DNA of 64,000 nt, from NCBI GenBank assembly GCA_902606835.1, contig CACLHW010000002.1:1-64000 (forward strand). The letters are read 5' to 3'. A model generated the notes under the pieces. The model did no database searches. It was given only the letters and a program-made list of their open reading frames with translations, and was not told the DNA's origin. The translations under genes and the position numbers were made by a program. Shown here one piece after another: positions 63,023 to 64,000 of this stretch; positions within the stretch are counted from its first letter, which is position 1; every line of letters starts with the position of its first letter. This DNA comes from an uncultured Pelagibacteraceae bacterium. Its GTDB lineage: Bacteria; Pseudomonadota; Alphaproteobacteria; Pelagibacterales; Pelagibacteraceae.

Positions 63023-64000
63023 ATGAGTGCTAGTAAAGTTTTAAAGTTAATGAAAGAAAAAGAGGTAGAGTACGTCGATCTTCGATTTACTGACCCTAGA
63101 GGAAAACTTCAACATTTAACTATGGATGGAAGCATGGTTGATGAAGAAATGTTAAACGATGGAGTTTTCTTTGATGGTTCTTCAATAGCTGGTTGGAAAG
63201 CTATTAATGAATCCGACATGATTTTAAAACCTGATCTTGATAGACAGGTTATTGATCCTTTTACTTCCCATAACACACTTATCTTGTTTTGCGATGTATT
63301 AGATGCTGTAAAGAAAGATCCTTACGAAAGAGATCCTAGAAGTATAGCAAAAAAAGCTGAGGCTTATCTTAAAAAAACAGGCATTGGAGATAAAGCATAT
63401 TTTGGCCCAGAGGCAGAATTTTTTGTATTTGATGATGTAAAATTTAAAAATGATATGAACGAAACCGGATTTAAAATTGATAGCTCAGAAGGACCTTACA
63501 ATACGGGAAAGGACTACGAAAATGGAAATATGGGACATAGACCGGGTATCAAAGGTGGTTACTTTCCCGTTCCCCCTGTTGATAGCGCTCAAGATATGAG
63601 AGGAGAATTTTTAAAAGCTTTAAAAGATATGGGAATTAAAGTTGAAAAGCATCACCATGAAGTAGCTCCAAGCCAACATGAGCTTGGTATGTATTTTGGA
63701 ACCTTGACTGATCAAGCTGACAACATGCAGCTTTATAAATACGGCGTTCAAATGGTAGCTCATTCATTTGGAAAGACAGCAACATTTATGCCTAAACCAG
63801 TTAAAGGAGACAATGGTTCAGGTATGCACACACATCAATCATTATGGAAAGGAAGCACAGCATTATTTTCTGGTAATAAATATGCCGGTTTATCTGATAC
63901 AGCTTTATATTATATAGGTGGAATTTTAAAACATGCAAAAGCGATAAATGCTTTTTCTAATTCAACTACTAATAGTTACAAAAGATTAATACCTGGTTTT
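63023..64000 (+). CDS. glnA: Glutamine synthetase type I (3' end outside window)
   Basis: The reading frame runs 326 codons from the ATG at 63023 to the window edge; type I enzymes have about 470, so the last third is missing. It makes glutamine from glutamate and ammonia. Visible landmarks are FTDPRGKLQH, FDGSSIAGWK, the metal-binding Glu in GPEAEFFVFD, NMGHRPGIKGGYFPVPP, HHHEVAPSQHELG, PVKGDNGSGMHTHQS (active-site His region) and NSTTNSYKRLIPG. The adenylylation tyrosine would lie beyond the edge, so GlnE-type control cannot be judged. No glnB precedes it, unlike the common alphaproteobacterial glnB-glnA pair. Confidence 0.97.
   Translation, partial: MSASKVLKLMKEKEVEYVDLRFTDPRGKLQHLTMDGSMVDEEMLNDGVFFDGSSIAGWKAINESDMILKPDLDRQVIDPFTSHNTLILFCDVLDAVKKDPYERDPRSIAKKAEAYLKKTGIGDKAYFGPEAEFFVFDDVKFKNDMNETGFKIDSSEGPYNTGKDYENGNMGHRPGIKGGYFPVPPVDSAQDMRGEFLKALKDMGIKVEKHHHEVAPSQHELGMYFGTLTDQADNMQLYKYGVQMVAHSFGKTATFMPKPVKGDNGSGMHTHQSLWKGSTALFSGNKYAGLSDTALYYIGGILKHAKAINAFSNSTTNSYKRLIPGF

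Noticed and set aside
1-64000. CRISPR arrays, insertion sequences, prophage genes, rRNA genes
   Set aside because: Reading both strands I found no regular direct repeats with spacers, no transposase- or integrase-like proteins, and no rRNA segments.

Overview
The window is a gene-dense, very AT-rich stretch (roughly 30% GC by eye) of an alphaproteobacterial chromosome. It looks most like the Pelagibacterales/SAR11 type: small intergenic gaps, many 1-bp (TAATG) and 4-bp (ATGA) gene overlaps, Lys/Asn/Ile-rich proteins, and several classic alphaproteobacterial gene strings (tpiA-secG-pyrG-kdsA-eno-ftsB-lipA-ratA; ppiD-trpEGDC-lexA; rpsB-tsf-frr-uppS-cdsA-dxr-bamA-skp-lpxD-fabZ-lpxA-lpxI-lpxB; nuoA-N-birA-coaX-rnj-proS-lolC-lolD-dnaE; tig-clpP-clpX-lon). 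The lineage is inferred from synteny, composition and protein resemblance; no database search was possible. No stretch longer than about 125 bp lacks a gene.

Layout. 1-526 (+): the probable tail of a membrane protein (pgpA candidate) and short cinA. 509-6937 (-): a central-metabolism operon. 6999-14433 (+): a PpiD-like protein, trpEGDC, lexA with a visible LexA box, and gltX. 14430-51184 (-): a nearly unbroken 36-kb one-strand block. In transcription order it holds tRNA-Val, tRNA-Asp, all fourteen complex I genes, birA, coaX, RNase J, proS, the lipoprotein exporter LolCD, dnaE, rpsB-tsf-frr, isoprenoid and phospholipid genes (uppS, cdsA, dxr), the outer-membrane/lipid A cluster, a periplasmic PQQ-type sugar dehydrogenase and lpxB. 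51230-54761: a small divergent accessory pair between tRNA-Val and lon: an SDR-cupin-methyltransferase triple fusion and a GT17-type glycosyltransferase. 54745-60645 (-): the proteostasis cluster lon, clpX, clpP, tig and a tRNA-Leu. 60697-62922 (-): an EamA transporter, a YbaK-like deacylase and NAD(P)HX dehydratase. 63023-64000 (+): the first 326 codons of type I glutamine synthetase, cut by the window edge.

How the genes work together. Much of the window builds and maintains the envelope: lipid A (lpxA, D, I, B, with fabZ and kdsA), outer-membrane protein assembly (bamA, skp), lipoprotein release (lolC, lolD), isoprenoid and phospholipid precursors (dxr, uppS, cdsA), secretion (secG) and periplasmic chaperoning (ppiD). 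The rest is respiration (nuo), translation (rpsB, tsf, frr, gltX, proS, three tRNAs), replication and SOS control (dnaE, lexA), tryptophan synthesis, and protein quality control.

The least ordinary observations are: the three-domain sugar-modifying fusion beside a GT17 enzyme at a tRNA; genes missing from their usual positions in otherwise conserved operons (pyrH, rseP, the pdh cluster, moaC/moeA, glnB); a sugar dehydrogenase joined into the lpx operon by two ATGA overlaps; a promoter plus structured leader in front of rpsB; and a well-formed alphaproteobacterial LexA operator overlapping the lexA promoter. I found no IS elements, CRISPR arrays, phage genes, or convincing intrinsic terminators.
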